This document shows positions 11,670 through 24,659 of a stretch of DNA of 64,000 nt, one piece after another; within the stretch, counting starts at the first letter, position 1; every line of letters begins with the position of its first letter. The notes beneath the pieces were generated by a model, which was not told the DNA's origin, did no database searches, and saw only the letters and a list, made by a program, of their open reading frames with translations. Made by a program: the position numbers and the translations under genes. The DNA is from Trileptium ribeirensis (taxonomy: Eukaryota; Nematoda; Enoplea; Enoplida; Thoracostomopsidae), in NCBI GenBank assembly GCA_030248225.1, contig JASANE010001425.1:1-64000 (forward strand), in the 5' to 3' direction.

Positions 11670-13000
11670 AAGACCAGCACAGATTAACTTGTGTTTACGT
11701 GCAATACAAGCATACATTGAAACTGTGGCTAACATAATACAACTTATTGCATCTAAAGGAAATGACGATTTCAATGATTATAATATGAAGGATAACAAAA
11801 TTATTTGTGAAGTTATTAGTGGATCTATTTGAAATATATAATTTTGAAGCAACTAAATTATCACCTAGTTCATCCTAGATAAACGGTTCCGCTTTATAAA
11901 CACCGCTGAGACTGATTATCAGTTTTAAATATGCACAAGTGATAATACTACACTAATACTAATACGAATATTGTAGTATCATCTTTAACGAAGCTTGTCG
12001 GCAGCAATTATAATCCATTCACAGAAAGGCATTCCAATTCTTTTATGTCGAGTCATATTCATTGCAAATCCAGTCAGAGTTTTAAAACTGTTTTCATTAG
12101 CCAGTCTTTGTTTATATTATACTGTTTTTCACTTAGGTTTAGCGATTAATCTATGACATTGTTTAAAATCAATTTGCTTAGTTCCATTTTATAGTGCATC
12201 ATTATAATCAGAAAATAAGCTCTTTGCAGCTGAAAAGACTTTTAGTCTTAAGCATCTCTTCAGAACTTATAAGCAATTTAAGAACAATAAAGTGTTGTGC
12301 GCATGTTAAGTACACATTTAATATATGTTCACTTGAAATTAAAGTGTATGTTACGATCAAAAGAAGGCTAACCTTAGATGTTTCTTCACTTTTTCTCAAT
12401 TTATAACCAATTTCTGCCTCAATTCTCTTGAATAGTTTAATGAGAAGTCAATTTAGTACACACAGGTTTGATCAAAGAAGTTGTGTTTACGAATTTACTA
12501 TTTTTAATGTTCTATTTTTTAAAGTTTCGTATATTATTTATGTTACGTTCTCCACTGTCTTTACTAGAATAAACATTTAGCTTTATTTTAAGCCTTACGA
12601 TGAAATAAGTAAAGAAAACAACATAAATTGCTATGCAAATTTCAGCTTTTTAAAAAAACAACAGAAAAAATTATTGTAAGCTAAACGCAGGAACATGAAA
12701 AATAAGCAATTTAACACTTTAAGTCTAGGAATTAAGCAATATTAAATTAACACTAAATTCAAAGTTTGACTTTTCACCATCGTAGAATAAATATTCACCC
12801 AAACCTAAACCTATTCGATGTATATACTACAAAAGTAACGGCAAAAGAATGTAGTGATTCTGGGAGAGTGATCCATTCAGAATTTTGCTAACGGAGGCAC
12901 ACGGTCAATATTTTATAAGGAAAGGGCCCAAAAATATATCTGAAATGTACTAATTCATCCAAAGCTAATGATTTTTTAAGTAATTCAGACGGAAATATTG
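11670..13000. other. intergenic, no supported feature
   Basis: AT-rich sequence with short ORFs on both strands that mirror each other (12194-12406). I see no convincing gene or element. Confidence 0.5.
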
Positions 13001-13084
13001 TTAATTTTCATGTTTTTTGTACAAGAGAGTAGAAAATTTTTTAACGTAACACACCAATGGAACAATTAAAGTTGACGCTAAGGG

Positions 13085-13345
13085 AGGTTCCCGGGCTCTC
13101 ATGGCCCCTCGCCTGGGTGTGCTGCTGCCATGGGATATTATGAAGATATCCCAACAGAACTGTGAACCGTTCAGGTAGGTACAATGCATATAGTGTCCAC
13201 CAAATTTAAAGCATTTTGTTATCAAAATAGCCTTTTCCTGGGTGCGCCCCTGCCCCAGAATATTATCAAGAAATACCGACAGGACTTTGAAGCATTCAAG
13301 TGGGTACAATGTATATAATGCCCACCAGTTTATAAACCATTTTCT
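13085..13345. repeat. two-unit degenerate repeat, period about 125 bp
   Basis: cctgggtg (13112 and 13237), followed by a related block ending in gtacaatgyatataRtg and ccacca, is present twice. The 116-aa ORF on the - strand is a by-product of the duplication. Confidence 0.65.
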
Positions 13346-13689
13346 TATCATAAATATTTCTTAAATATTTGAAGAACTATACAAAAACGTTTCCTCTTTG
13401 ATAAAATTTTAATTGCAAGCAATGAATTATACATATGTATAGTTTAGTTCATTAAGTATTTTCTACACTTACATAACATAACTGCAAACACTGATCCAAG
13501 CTTAATGTTCTGATTTTTCTTGTCACAGACGTCAAAGTGTCCGCTGTGACACTGGTTTCCATATTTGTTACCTTAGCCAGCAGCACACGTTGTGACAACG
13601 AACTCATATGGTGGTCAATATTTGCGGAGCATGGTACTATTACATGAACTCAACCTCTTAACTACTTCTTATATTAATCTTAACTTAAT

Positions 13690-14201
13690 ATGGATCCAAT
13701 TTTTAGTTACGGATACATTAGCGTTTTAGAAATTGTAGCTTATCTGTGGTACGAGACTAGAGGTACTATTCCACCGCGTCATTTTACACTGCTAAATTTC
13801 TTTGGAATTCAAGGCTTCGGAACTGGACGCCATTTGTCATACTTGTATTGGTTTGTATATAATATATACATTATTATGTAAATATAGAAAGCACATATTA
13901 AAAAGTTGCACTGTGTGACACCACATCTGACACTAGGAATTTGGCATCATTTCCAATGACATAGTTTACATAAATGTCTATATATCCAAATGAAGTATTT
14001 TTCAGCAGTAAAAAAGGAAGGATTGAAAACTACAGATACAATTCTAACGTCGATCATGGTCTAACCAAGAGTCTCAATACCGCTGTATATATAGGTTTCA
14101 TGACAAACTGCATAAAAGCAGGATTGAAAAGAGATTATGACAATATGAATGTTTTTCATTTTCATGATTCGCAACCACTTACTACCACTTCTGCGCAGTA
14201 A
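13690..14201 (+). CDS. candidate two-exon small protein, unknown function
   Basis: ATG at 13690 (MDPIFSYGYISVLEIVAYLW…) is open to a weak donor TTG|GTTTGT at 13851. A 155-bp AT-rich intron ends with ATTTTTCAG at 14005, and the frame continues 14006-14201 (SKKGRIENYRYNSNVDHG…, stop TAA). Both sides are phase 2, so the frame is kept. A second CAG directly follows the first (NAGNAG acceptor), which would change one codon only. The N-terminal part is aromatic and hydrophobic, and the C-terminal part has a short membrane-like stretch. No family was recognised, and the donor is poor, so confidence is low. Confidence 0.22.
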
Positions 14202-14339
14202 AATTTAATATAAACTGTTCATACCATGAAACAATGTAAATTTGGTAATTTCCTTTCGAATGAGATCGGTTCCTTCTTAAACTAAAGCGTAGTTTGTACA
14301 ATCTTGAACAAACTTTTACTCCAACCACGAATTAAACTT

Positions 14340-14530
14340 AGATCGCTCTACCATAACTCTTGTAAGCTAGCGACTGCGCTATTTAGGAGCTGTTGGCCGG
14401 TTTCTTGAGGAACCGCGCAAAGCGAACGAACAACAACGCACGTACAAGCACACGTTGGACGACAAACTCGGCAATTAACTTGGCACGAAATGTACGCTGC
14501 GACAAACGTGTCGATATACGAACGAAAGGG
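14340..14530 (-). mobile_element. tRNA-headed SINE-like repeat, copy 1
   Basis: It shares with the copies at 24100-24300 and 33000-33220 a body segment of the form gcgaacgaacaacaacgcacgtac-aagcacac…gacaaac, followed by a block ending near gtacgct. A degraded tRNA-like head (gctctacc…cgctattta) lies on the left, so the element is on the - strand. This copy has the poorest promoter boxes of the three. Confidence 0.5.
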
Positions 14531-14769
14531 TTAAGCTAATAATTTCTTATTACCGTTGGGTTTACCGTAGCTAATAACAACCATTAACTCACATAACTGA
14601 CATAAAGTTTCTCAGAATCTTCATATGAATATAAAGTTAAAGTAATTCAAGTAATCACCTAAGGTGTTAAAAGAACAGGGACTAGGTGTGTTTATTTTAA
14701 AGTTTGGCTTCGCGTTGCCTCGAAAAATTTTCGAAGCTGCATGTCATTTAAATCAAGCTAGACAAACGT

Positions 14770-14860
14770 GGCAGGGTGTTCTAGCGCGCTATGCCATTCT
14801 ACTAATCCAGAGGTTACGAGCTGAACTCATGTCGGTAGCCCTTTTGCGTTTTCAGTGGTT
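14770..14860 (+). other. weak tRNA-like segment
   Basis: The segment tagcgcgctatgccattctactaatccagaggttacgag resembles the anticodon and T arms of a tRNA. The B box is broken (cgagctgaact), and no acceptor stem could be paired, so this is at best a SINE relic. Confidence 0.2.
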
Positions 14861-15479
14861 TTTGTTCCAGCATATATACATGGGTGCGTCACGTACATAT
14901 ACATAAGATTAGCTGAGCACTAATTTTTACATGATTTATGAAATATTTAGTTTCGGAATAAGATCCTATAAAAACATATTGCCCATTTTTGTATGAACTA
15001 GTGCTTCACCAAAATTAATGAAACAAGGTAAAGCCCGAAATTTTACGAGGCTAAGAACCAAAAGCACGCACCTCGTGCGATGTGAAACCAAAAATGCCAT
15101 ATATCTCAAACCGCCAGATTTTAATGAAAGTGGTCTGCAATAAATTATTTCGGTAAATTAATACGGTAAATATGAAATATATAATGCATTTGAAAAGGCT
15201 TACCTCAATACTGAGGACCTCAATAAAATTATGTAATCGGTTAAACTAAGATCATGCAAACATTGTGTAATGGTTAAAGAAATCTTTATTAATATAGGAC
15301 ATGTCGCAAAATGTATCTCAAACAGCGGAAACCCAACAGTCTCTGTGAAGCTTCTACTTCCCAAAACTGTGGTTGGGTCAATGCGACTCTCCTGGTGCGC
15401 CTCACTTGATTTGACAATAGGATTTATATATCCCAGTAGCACAATGCTAAATCATACATACGTAGGCGGATCTAACGGC

Positions 15480-15860
15480 GGGCCACTGGCAGCGTACGCC
15501 CCCCCCCCGTCGTAGTTAGGTCAGCAATTGATTTTTTGAATTCGTTTCAGTTTCACTGAAACTCAGTTTTCGCAATTTTTCCCAGCTTCTGTTAATATTT
15601 TCATCAATTTTTCCTAATTTGTTCCAATTTTCGATAAAATTTCCCCAGTTTTTTGCAACATTCTTAACTTTTTTCTTTCTTTGTGTCTTTGACGAGGGGG
15701 TGAATATGGCTCGAGGGCGAAGGGTAGCCCCACCTATTCTATGGACACCTATCGCATATGCGTCACCGTTACAGTTCTATTATGCCAACATATGCGCCCC
15801 TGTCCATTGGCGTCGCAAAAAGGTTGCGTCCGCACAATTTTTTGCCAGTCAACTCCACTT
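15480..15860. repeat. repeat with poly-C start and aattttccc-rich tail
   Basis: A ten-C tract is followed by reiterated ttttcgcaatttttcccag/ttttcctaatttgttcc blocks and then a GC-richer part. The same kind of arrangement (GC-rich head, aaaattgggg reiteration) is seen at 28600-29250 and 46230-46600, suggesting one family. The ORFs inside are low-complexity. Confidence 0.4.
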
Positions 15861-16499
15861 TTGAAGAGCTCGCAACACCCTATACCCCGTCACAGTCACA
15901 CGCCATAGTATACATATATATTTGTTAATAACACTGCAGTACTACAAAACCAAATTTTTCTTTCACCACAAAGCAACACACGTTCCAGAACAACAGGATT
16001 GGTCAACAACTTAAGTGATGTTGATTAAAATACACTTAAGCAACTCAATTACTAATTTATGTACCTTCCTGACAAACCAGAAAGGTTTGAGTTTTCGTGA
16101 GATTGCCATCGGTGAAAATGTAAGAAACACAGGCGATTCAACCCGACAAAAAAACAAACGGTCCTTAATTACTATGTATGTTTGGACGTGTCCATATTTG
16201 TGTGTGCTTGAGCTATGTGAACAAGAATTAATTCAAAATTGAAACAAAACCTTTCACTGAAACGAAACGAACAGCAATGATGAATACATTATAAATTCAT
16301 AGTTCGGTGATAAAAGAAATTGCACAATAGTAACAGAAAAGGAAAATACCACAAACAAGAAGTGTAAACAAGCGAAGTAATTTTGACTGGAAACTGATAA
16401 TGTAGATTATTGTAACTAATAATGCCCGAAAACACACAAACACAGCTTCAAAGAATGAAATATTTCAGGATAAAAACAAACTTTTTGCAAAATTACTAT

Positions 16500-17320
16500 T
16501 TTCGTGAACCACAATAACGATAAAGTCTAAGACGAGATAAGGTGAGCAAAAGGTAGGTATTAAGATAAGTATAATGTTGATCTGGCACATATAAACTCGC
16601 CAACACAAAAGCGGACATTTGTAAAGAAATGAGTGTTGGCAAGTCAAGTGCTTATGATGACCCAATATTACCATATAGCGAAAAACGAGATATGGTGAGC
16701 AAAAGTAAGTATAATTTTGATTTGACACCAATAAACTAAGCAACTCAAAAGGGAACATTTGTGATGAAATGAGTGTTGGTTAGTGGTTATGATGACCCAA
16801 TGTTACCATATAGCGAAAGACGAGATAAGGTGAGAAAAGAAAGTATAATTTTGATCCGCCCAAACAAACTAACCGGCTCAAAAGGGAACATTTGCGATGA
16901 AATAAGTGTTGGTAAGTGGTTATGATGACCCAATGTTACCATATAGCGAAAGACAAGATAAGGTGAGAAAAAGAAAGTATAATTTTGATCGCCCCAATAA
17001 ACTAACGGGCTCAAAAGGGAACATTTGTGATGAAATGCGTGCTGATAAGTGGTTATGAAGACCCAATATTACAATATAGAGAAAGACTAGATAAGATGAG
17101 AAAAAGCAAGTATAATTTTGATCTGCCACCAACAAACTAACCCGCTCAAAAGGGAATATTTGTGATGAAATGAGTGTTGGTTAGTGGTTATGATGACCCA
17201 ATGTTACCATATAGCGAAAGACGAGATAAGGTGAGAAAAAGTAAGTATAATTCTGATCAACGCCAACAAACTAAAGGGATCAAATGGGAGCATTTGTGAA
17301 TAGTGTTGGCAAATGGCTAC
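16500..17320. repeat. 133-135 bp satellite-like tandem array, about 6 units
   Basis: The landmark gatgacccaat recurs at 16656, 16791, 16924, 17057 (as gaagacccaat) and 17192, with periods of 135, 133, 133 and 135 bp. Units include accatatagcgaaagacgagataaggtgag and caaaagggaacatttgtgatgaaatgagtg. The three - strand ORFs in the array are the same repeat translated repeatedly and are not genes. Confidence 0.92.
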
Positions 17321-17329
17321 GAATGAAAT

Positions 17330-19250
17330 GTTTTCCGGAGAAACCTAATAAATTTCAGCCTTGTGGCTGTTCAAGATTCTTACATGTCATCACAAAACTT
17401 TTGCATTTAGGGCATATAACAAGGCTACCTACAATATCTGGACAATTTTCTGAATTTTACAAGTGTTGGAGTGCTCCAGTTGTTGCTACTAGCAGCGCTG
17501 AGTGGCGGTTCCTGTAAACGGCCACTCAATGTGTAGTAAACTACGAATAAATCTCGGCAAAGTTAGTATATGGTAAAGTCATGCCTTCATAGAGTGGAAA
17601 CTGGTTTCAGCGTAAATTAGTAACAAAAGTCTCTAATTGAAAAATGTTTACCACACTTAGTTAACATCATGCTTAAACCGTTCCTGAATAAAAGAAATAA
17701 TCATAAGGTATCAGCCTATATTTGGCACAAAATTTTATCGACAAAGTCTTCTACAAAGTTAATATTGCTGGTATTAATAGCATTTTTACAGAAATTCGTC
17801 ATCACAGCGCCATACCATGTGGCAAAAGCTTATCGAACCTGGCCAATGACATAACTAAATTGTAGGAGCGAATATGTGATGAACAAAATATAAGGATCGA
17901 CCTGATCGGAAAACAAAGCTTTAGTGTCGTTATGAAGTTAGACACACGATTGCAAGGGCGGCGATCCCTAAAAATAGTGGGGCATGAGCATAATTGTTCT
18001 TTATTTCTTATTCCAGCATCTTGATTTCTGAGGGGATACAACCACCTCTTCTAGCATGGAATCGCCGCTCATGCAGGATTGATTTTTAGCATTGCGAATT
18101 TAAACAAAATATCCCACTTAACAAATTCGATGTCTTTGATAAACAAATGATTGTGGTGAATTAAAATTCTAGTAATAAGCTTTAGCAAGAAACAAACCTA
18201 GAATTATATTGTACTTACACAGCAAACAATAAATTAATATATAGCACTGCGGTTGCAAATTTCTGTTGCAAAACTATTTTGTCTTTGTACGCATAAAATA
18301 GTTATGTTAACCTTTTCATGTCCAACTCTGCCGATTTGCATTAGAGCATATTGCAACGCTTTGTGCTAACTAAGTACGTTAAGCTGCGTACGTTTGTACG
18401 CATGTGTGAACAGCTTCGTGACGAATTTCGTTTGACCAAAGAGATTTACATATTAGGCGAAATGGCAATAACAGATGGCTATTGAGGTCACCCTTACAAG
18501 TAAACTCGAGATTAAATATCACTGCTGGTTTATTTGAGTTGAGCATAGGTTCTGAGGCACTTATTCTGGTAAATTGTTAGGGCTCACCAATGCGCCATGC
18601 AGCGAAATTTAAAGGCCGAGTTTACAATATCATAATCTAGTGGAAATTACAATAAGTTACACCGCGCATACTATGTGAAAATTTTGAAAATTTCGCTTTT
18701 TTGGGAGTATAACACTGACTTATATGTCTAAAACAGCTGCTCTGCCAAAATCTGCACAACAGCAAAGTTTCAGTTAAGATTTGAAAAATCTCATGTTTCT
18801 CATCTGGACGTACCATTTCTCAATCCTATGTCTCTATAACACACAACGTTGGGTAACCTGAAATTGCCAAAAACAAAAGGTCTCTAATTCGTGTTGGTTT
18901 TATGAGAATTTAGACAGGAAATTAATAGAGTAGGGCAAATACCAACGCTAGATGCACAAATAATATTCTAATACGTGTCGAATAAATAAATTTTGCGAAA
19001 ACACATCGATCTAGTAAAGAGGTATACGGCCAAGACGAAAAAATAACTTATTTTAAAATCATACTCCAATTCAGTATACTAGCGTTCCAACGCTAACTCC
19101 TTTGCAATTTACATATTGTAAGAAAGCTTTATAGATCCGGATGTGTCACAGAGTTATATTTGACAAGACTACAGCACTTGCCAATAAGTTACCGAAAAAG
19201 AAGGCTGTCTCATTAAAACTATGACCGTATCTCGCATACGCAATAACTTA
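17330..19250. other. intergenic, no supported gene
   Basis: Short ORFs at 17284-17517 and 17669-18041 lack domains or splice support. A possible relic of the tRNA-headed repeat (cattagagcatattgc…gtacgtttgtacgca) lies near 18310-18420, too degraded to call. Confidence 0.45.
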
Positions 19251-19259
19251 TCAATTCAT

Positions 19260-19625
19260 ACACGATAACTGTCCTTAACTGTCAATATAACCTAAAGTTA
19301 GGTTAACTATATGTCACTGGCTCTTAATTAATACACATATTTCCCGAGCCAATTAATAACTGAACGTTTTTAATAAAATTTTTTAATTCATTTAAATTTC
19401 CGTTAATTTCTTTAAAACTATAACAGTATAACTGGACACGTATCGAACTTTTTATTATGCAGAATATATTTCCTCGGCTATAAATATGAACCTGAAAATA
19501 GGCGTAATATACGTGCCTTGCTTTTAATTAATATAAGTTTTCCGAGTCAGTTAATAATTGAGCATTTCCTAACTTTAAAAAAATTCTTTGAAATATCCGT
19601 TAATCTCTTTAAAACTATAACATCG
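19260..19625. repeat. degenerate tandem units upstream of the 143-bp duplication
   Basis: Blocks cccgagYca-ttaata-ttg, ccgttaatYtctttaaaactataac and aacttttYattatRca recur with a spacing of roughly 180 bp, leading into the exact duplication at 19624. Confidence 0.6.
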
Positions 19626-19909
19626 TATCTCAGCGTGCACTGAACTTTTCATTATACACAACTAATATTTAATCAGTTACAATATAACATTGACTGACAT
19701 TAGGCGTAGATATTTGCTTCCCGAGTCAATTAATTCTTGTGCGTCTCGTAAATTATCTGTTCATGGCGTATCTCAGCGTGCACTGAACTTTTCATTATAC
19801 ACAACTAATATTTAATCAGTTACAATATAACATTGACTGACATTAGGCGTAGATATTTGCTTCCCGAGTCAATTAATTCTTGTGCGTCTCGTAAATTATC
19901 TGTTCATGG
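19624..19909. repeat. perfect tandem duplication of 143 bp
   Basis: The segment beginning cgtatctcagcgtgcactga at 19624 is repeated at 19767 with no difference that I can see across the unit. The lack of divergence implies a recent duplication, or an assembly artefact. Confidence 0.92.
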
Positions 19910-19919
19910 CGTTTACGGA

Positions 19920-22130
19920 CTTTGTATAGATAACTATTTTCAGCTGGAGCTATAATCGATCGGTAACTAAAATTTATTAAACATTTACAAAGCAACAACG
20001 TCTGAATCAGTTGTTATTGTTGATACTTGGTTGACAGTATTAGCAGGTGCAACCAGACCATTAATAATAAAGAAACGCCGAGCTAACTCAAATTGGTTTA
20101 CCCGAGTGTCTTTCCTTTATCATTATTTACATTCGATATTAATGGCATTTTCTATTTATTGACACCTTCCTTTGATAATTTAGCGTGAAATTGCAATAGA
20201 ACAATGTTTGAAACCTTAATTAGATTACAACAGCTTACGGCTGCTAGCCAGTTTCAGTTATAAATATAAAAGCTATCTACATTTCATTTCGTTTATTCGT
20301 TGTAGTAATATTATCGTAAAAGTTTATGAAGCTAAGTAGCGGCGCAGTTTCTGGACTGGAGGGATGGATTGGTCTTCACATTTATAAAAAGCAGTTTCGT
20401 CAGCAGAATATTCTCAGGGCTGGAAAAGCCCAAACGATTGTTAAGCTAGGTGCCCTGATAGCTTACGGAGATTAAACCGTTGTACCACGAGATTTTAAAT
20501 CATTTCCCTATGTTGACCCCAGCAATTGCCCTTGTTTGTGACATGTACATTGATTTTATTTTGCAATTTTGACCTTATGCATCATTTGGGACTATTTGGA
20601 GTGCATAATTTTTTGTCAGACGAAATCCTATAAAGCAATGAGATCTAATGTATTGCTAAGTCGGTATTTAACAAACGGTGTATGCGAAAACATTCGCATG
20701 AGTGAAATCTGAAAATATTACCGCGCTGTCATATTGGCATACTGCATGAACGCTAAATTAAGCTTCTTGTGAGACAACAATAGTGGACGGGTGAAGTATG
20801 CTGATCGATAGCTAACACATTAACAAGTTCAAAATTAGGCCGAACACCAATGACAAAATTATCACACAATGCAACAAAGCAAAGAATAAAACATGCATAT
20901 GAATTCGTTACACAATATGTAATTAATAAGTCTAAGTTTCCACATGGTAGCTGTAATATTCTAACCTAAATTAGCTATTATTGAATTCATTGCCTTGGAC
21001 AGAATTTTTAATTCGGGATTGGGGGGTTGGGAGGGGTGGCTGGTCATTTTTCGTAGTTCTTAAACAGGAATTTAGTGTACGCGAACTTCATACCAGTTTG
21101 AATCCGCGCATTTTTTATGTCTTTAAACAAAGAAAATGATTCAATTTTCCACAGTATAAACCAATAAATTCATTCAGTCGGCATTTTGTTTTTTGCGCAA
21201 ATTTCTTTCTGAAATCATCTATTACTGTCGTATCCTAACGATCCAGTTTCATGAACGGGGATAACGCATGGCTTAACATATGCCAATTGCCTACGACCCT
21301 CCGTACGTTTTACGGAAACAGGAGAAGCACAGAAAAGGATGTGCATTTTTGCCAAAATTTTGTCTTCCGTAATCTACTACACGACTAATTCAACGACATC
21401 GCTCCTACACGAACAAGAATAACAACTAAGAACCATAAGCCACAATAATAATTATTATTTTGCTGCGTTTAGCTGCCGCACCTGCGATGAATGGATTTAA
21501 GATACGTTTTATTCTGTTCTGTCAGCAACTGCCCACCACGGCTATATTGTGCGATTATGCAATACAAATCGCATAATATTTTCCAAATGTTTTCTTAAGG
21601 CACTTGCCGTAACAATTAATATTTTTCACACCAAAATAATGTTCTGTGCGACCAAATAAAGCCAGAGGCCGGCTCGAGCGAGATAATTGGAACTAAATAA
21701 ATTTCAAACATTCCAAGACGTAAAGGTTGGTCGGTGGTGCAAACACAGCTGTTGTTGCTGCTCTAAGAGAACCACAGACTAGTTCTAAACGTAAAATTTG
21801 AAGAAATTTGAGAAAATTTTTTTTTAATATTTTAGGAATACCTATGCTGTGCGTGGATTGTGCATTTCAATTAAAGATAAACCAAAACATTTTTGGACAT
21901 ACCAATGGCACACCGACAATAACACTGTTTAAGACATTAATAAAAAGAAAATTCATCAAAACAAATATATATCTCCCTGCTCGTGTCCAAATTGAATTAA
22001 GATTTTGAAGATCTAGGTTTTCAACGACTATATATGCAGTTAGTCAGTGTTTTGTGCACAGCTGGATTACTATTTGTAATCATCTATACCGACATTGTAC
22101 TAAATGCTGTGGAAAATAACGAAACAATAT
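19920..22130. other. intergenic, no supported feature
   Basis: AT-rich sequence with a G-rich run near 21020-21040. No coding domain, RNA gene or transposon ends were recognised. Confidence 0.5.
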
Positions 22131-22149
22131 ATTTTCGATGGCCCAGGTG

Positions 22150-22330
22150 ATCCTGAGGAGCGTCACGTTATATCGTTAGAAAAAGAATACCTTAGACCTG
22201 GGGTTCGGGGGGTGGCAGCCTAGGCTTAGTGCATGTTTCATAATATATACACCTAAGCACAGGTTAAAGCTTAGGTTTAGTATATCAAGAACGGCATGGC
22301 ATTAATTACACATATACCCCTCAAGGTTAG
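22150..22330. repeat. dispersed repeat of the TTAGGCTTA family, copy
   Basis: It shares the ordered blocks cgttatatcgtt, ggggttcgggg-g-ggcagcc, agcttaggYttagtatatc, aacggcatggc and ataccccctc-like with the copy at 41400-41600. The spacing is similar, so both derive from one dispersed element of about 180 bp. It has no coding potential. Confidence 0.6.
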
Positions 22331-22334
22331 CCTA

Positions 22335-24090
22335 GCCTGTTCAACTGTAATTCAGGGGTGCAACTAATTACGAGAATGTCGTGGTTCCTACACATTTTGT
22401 GGAAAACTTTAGAAAACTAAAATATTTAAGAAATATGGATTCCTTCGAATTTTGTTACGTCGCTACGTCTGGTGTTGCGATTATGTCAACCAAGTAAATC
22501 AATTTGTCTTGAATGTCAGTGTACTTATTTAGAACAATTGTTGTTAGAATAACATGAGCTAAAAACATGTCCGCCATAAATTGTTATGCTAAGTACTCGT
22601 AGATAAATTCTGCGCATGAACAGAGGTTTTCAACTTGAAATTCTCTTATATAAACACCTCAGATACTTTAATCACTCGGCTCTCAACACCATTTCTAAAC
22701 ACATATTAATATTATACATTTTTTGAAGGAAATTTTAAGTTTTATATGGCTTAATTAGCAATTATATCCATAACTATATATGTTACAATGTGAAATAATT
22801 AGAAACTTAGTAAACTGCTGGATTACTAGCGAAAAAAGTAAAATATGCCATAACATCAAGTATAAACATGTAAAAAAACAGTTCGAATATAAACTGAGTT
22901 ATCTCAGATAATGTATAACAATTACCATATGGTACATAAGCAAAACAGATTTTTATTACCATAGGGTGTATAGCCTAGGTCCCCACGAGTATCAATTTTT
23001 ATTTAACAAATCTCTCTATATTCTAGTAAACACTAAAATAAGACGAATATTTTCTATTATATTCATATTTATATCCGCAGCCATCAAGAACAATTCGAAT
23101 ATTTACAGCTGGGAGCTGCGGGTCGGGTCGTGAAATTTCACGTCTTTTATTGTATTTCAACAACCGGTGCAGATATCTGGGTCAAACTTCGGTCATTTTG
23201 TACAACAATAAGTCAGTTCACAAGCGGTTCACTTCCTAATAATATCATTTACACTGTATCATTGAATTATAATTTACCGATGAGACGTAAAATATATGAA
23301 AGCAGCGATAACTTTGCAACCGCTCGAGTTGCTTGAGTGCTAGTGGCCTCATTTTGTAGAGCAGTTTATTAACTTGCTCTAGCGCACATATACCCTTACG
23401 TATTGCAATGACATGGCTGATATTCGGTCTATTTTGCAAGTTGATGCTCAACATAGCTCTGGGCGTCTCTCTAAGCTACAAACATATTCAACACTCAGAA
23501 TTCACCAACTTATCGATAAGACAAGGTACTATTACCATTTCTATATTTTATGCCAAAAGTGACATAATTAATCCAATCAAGCTGTGAATATTTCTTCATC
23601 GACAATCAGCGAACAACCGCAACATTTATTTAATTTATTGTTCAAAAAAGTTTCTATACAAAAAACCGCAAAAAATATTTCAACTTGCTTGTCAGAATAA
23701 TTGTACTTTAACTATATTGAAAATCAAACGGGAATTGTAAATCAGAATGGCACGACAAAAACTCAAAAACACAGCATTTGATCAAAAATATTGTTCTGAT
23801 TTTAACTTAAAGTGCGACAATGAAACTGATAGAAAGTTATGATATTTCGGCCGATACATTGACACACTGTAGTTACCGGTTTTCATTTGACTAAGCTTGT
23901 TTTTTCTGGAAGTATAGGTATCACGTTAGGTAGAAATGAAAATTAAGCTGTACGGTGCGCGGTAACACCGTCATTAAATCTGTAAGTAAGATATTTAATC
24001 CCCGTAGCTTAAAGATTAGGTTTTGAAAATAGCTTCCTATATCATGCCCAAATCAATTTGCGTTTCGTACAATGTTTCACAAACTGATGC
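22335..24090. other. intergenic, no supported feature
   Basis: Short ORFs only (for example 23130-23336). I see no gene or element here. Confidence 0.5.
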
Positions 24091-24094
24091 CGAC

Positions 24095-24300
24095 AACTTG
24101 GACCGAACCTGGGTTGTACGAGTCATAGCCGTCTACGCATACAGCTGAGCTATCGAGGAGCAACTGCTCGGTTGCTTAAAAAAGCTTGCATTGCAAGGCG
24201 AGCGAATAACAACGCACGTACGAACACAAGTCACACGACAAACGCAGGCAAAACATTACTTCCCGTTTCGGGCTGATGCAAATGTGAGTCAATGAATACA
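24095..24300 (-). mobile_element. tRNA-headed SINE-like repeat, copy 2
   Basis: On the - strand from about 24165 the sequence reads TCGATAGCTCAGCTG (A box) and then CAGGTTCGGTCC (B box), with tRNA-like spacing: a polymerase III internal promoter. The body towards 24300 contains gcgaataacaacgcacgtac and acacgacaaacgcagg, shared with copies 1 and 3. The head is therefore tRNA-derived and the element is a SINE-like family rather than a functional tRNA, as the acceptor stem does not pair. Confidence 0.6.
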
Positions 24301-24409
24301 AAAGTGTCAGGAAAAAATAAGCTACATATCGTCATCGAGTATAAGAACAAGACCGAGTAATGTTTAAAGGCGTAAAAAATCCTTAACAAAGGAACTGCTA
24401 AGTGTAAGG

Positions 24410-24500
24410 AGTTCGGGCGTCATCAGCGCCCGACATAGTCTTAGGCTTAGTATAAGATTCTTATATGGATTCTAGCTTAGGCTAAGGCTCAGGCTAAAGC
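24410..24500. repeat. TTAGGCTTA-rich tract
   Basis: Several variants of cttaggctta/cttaggctaaggctcaggct in under 100 bp, flanking a GGGCG…CGCCC inverted pair near 24415-24435. It is related to the TTAGGCTTA blocks at 2280, 22150 and 41400. Confidence 0.5.
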
Positions 24501-24505
24501 GTTAG

Positions 24506-24649
24506 TTATCGAGGATAGAAAAATCTGCCATTGGTAAACCCAGACTGGGTGGTAGCGAGAACGCTTTCAACCAGACCATAGCTAATCCATTGGACCAATA
24601 CGTTTTGACCAAGGATGGCTCGATGACCGAGCGCCCCCCCGAAGTGTAG
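24506..24649 (+). pseudogene. short coding-like fragment, unknown
   Basis: A 47-codon open frame ending in TAG, lacking an ATG, has a balanced, protein-like composition unusual for this region (segments KPRLGGSENAFNQTIANP and DQYVLTKDGSMTERPPEV). It could be an exon or an old transposon coding remnant. No splice sites or family could be assigned. Confidence 0.18.
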
Positions 24650-24659
24650 AACTTTCTAG

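Noticed and set aside
13001..13351. 116-aa minus-strand ORF
   Set aside because: It is made from two copies of a 125-bp repeat, and the repetition in the protein follows the DNA period.
16465..17135. Three overlapping minus-strand ORFs of 71-97 aa with a shared LVF-YMVILGHH-type motif
   Set aside because: They are repeated translations of the 133-bp satellite unit, not paralogous genes.
24100..24165. Functional tRNA gene on the minus strand
   Set aside because: Good A and B boxes but unpaired acceptor stem; the copies at 14340 and 33000 share the same non-tRNA body.
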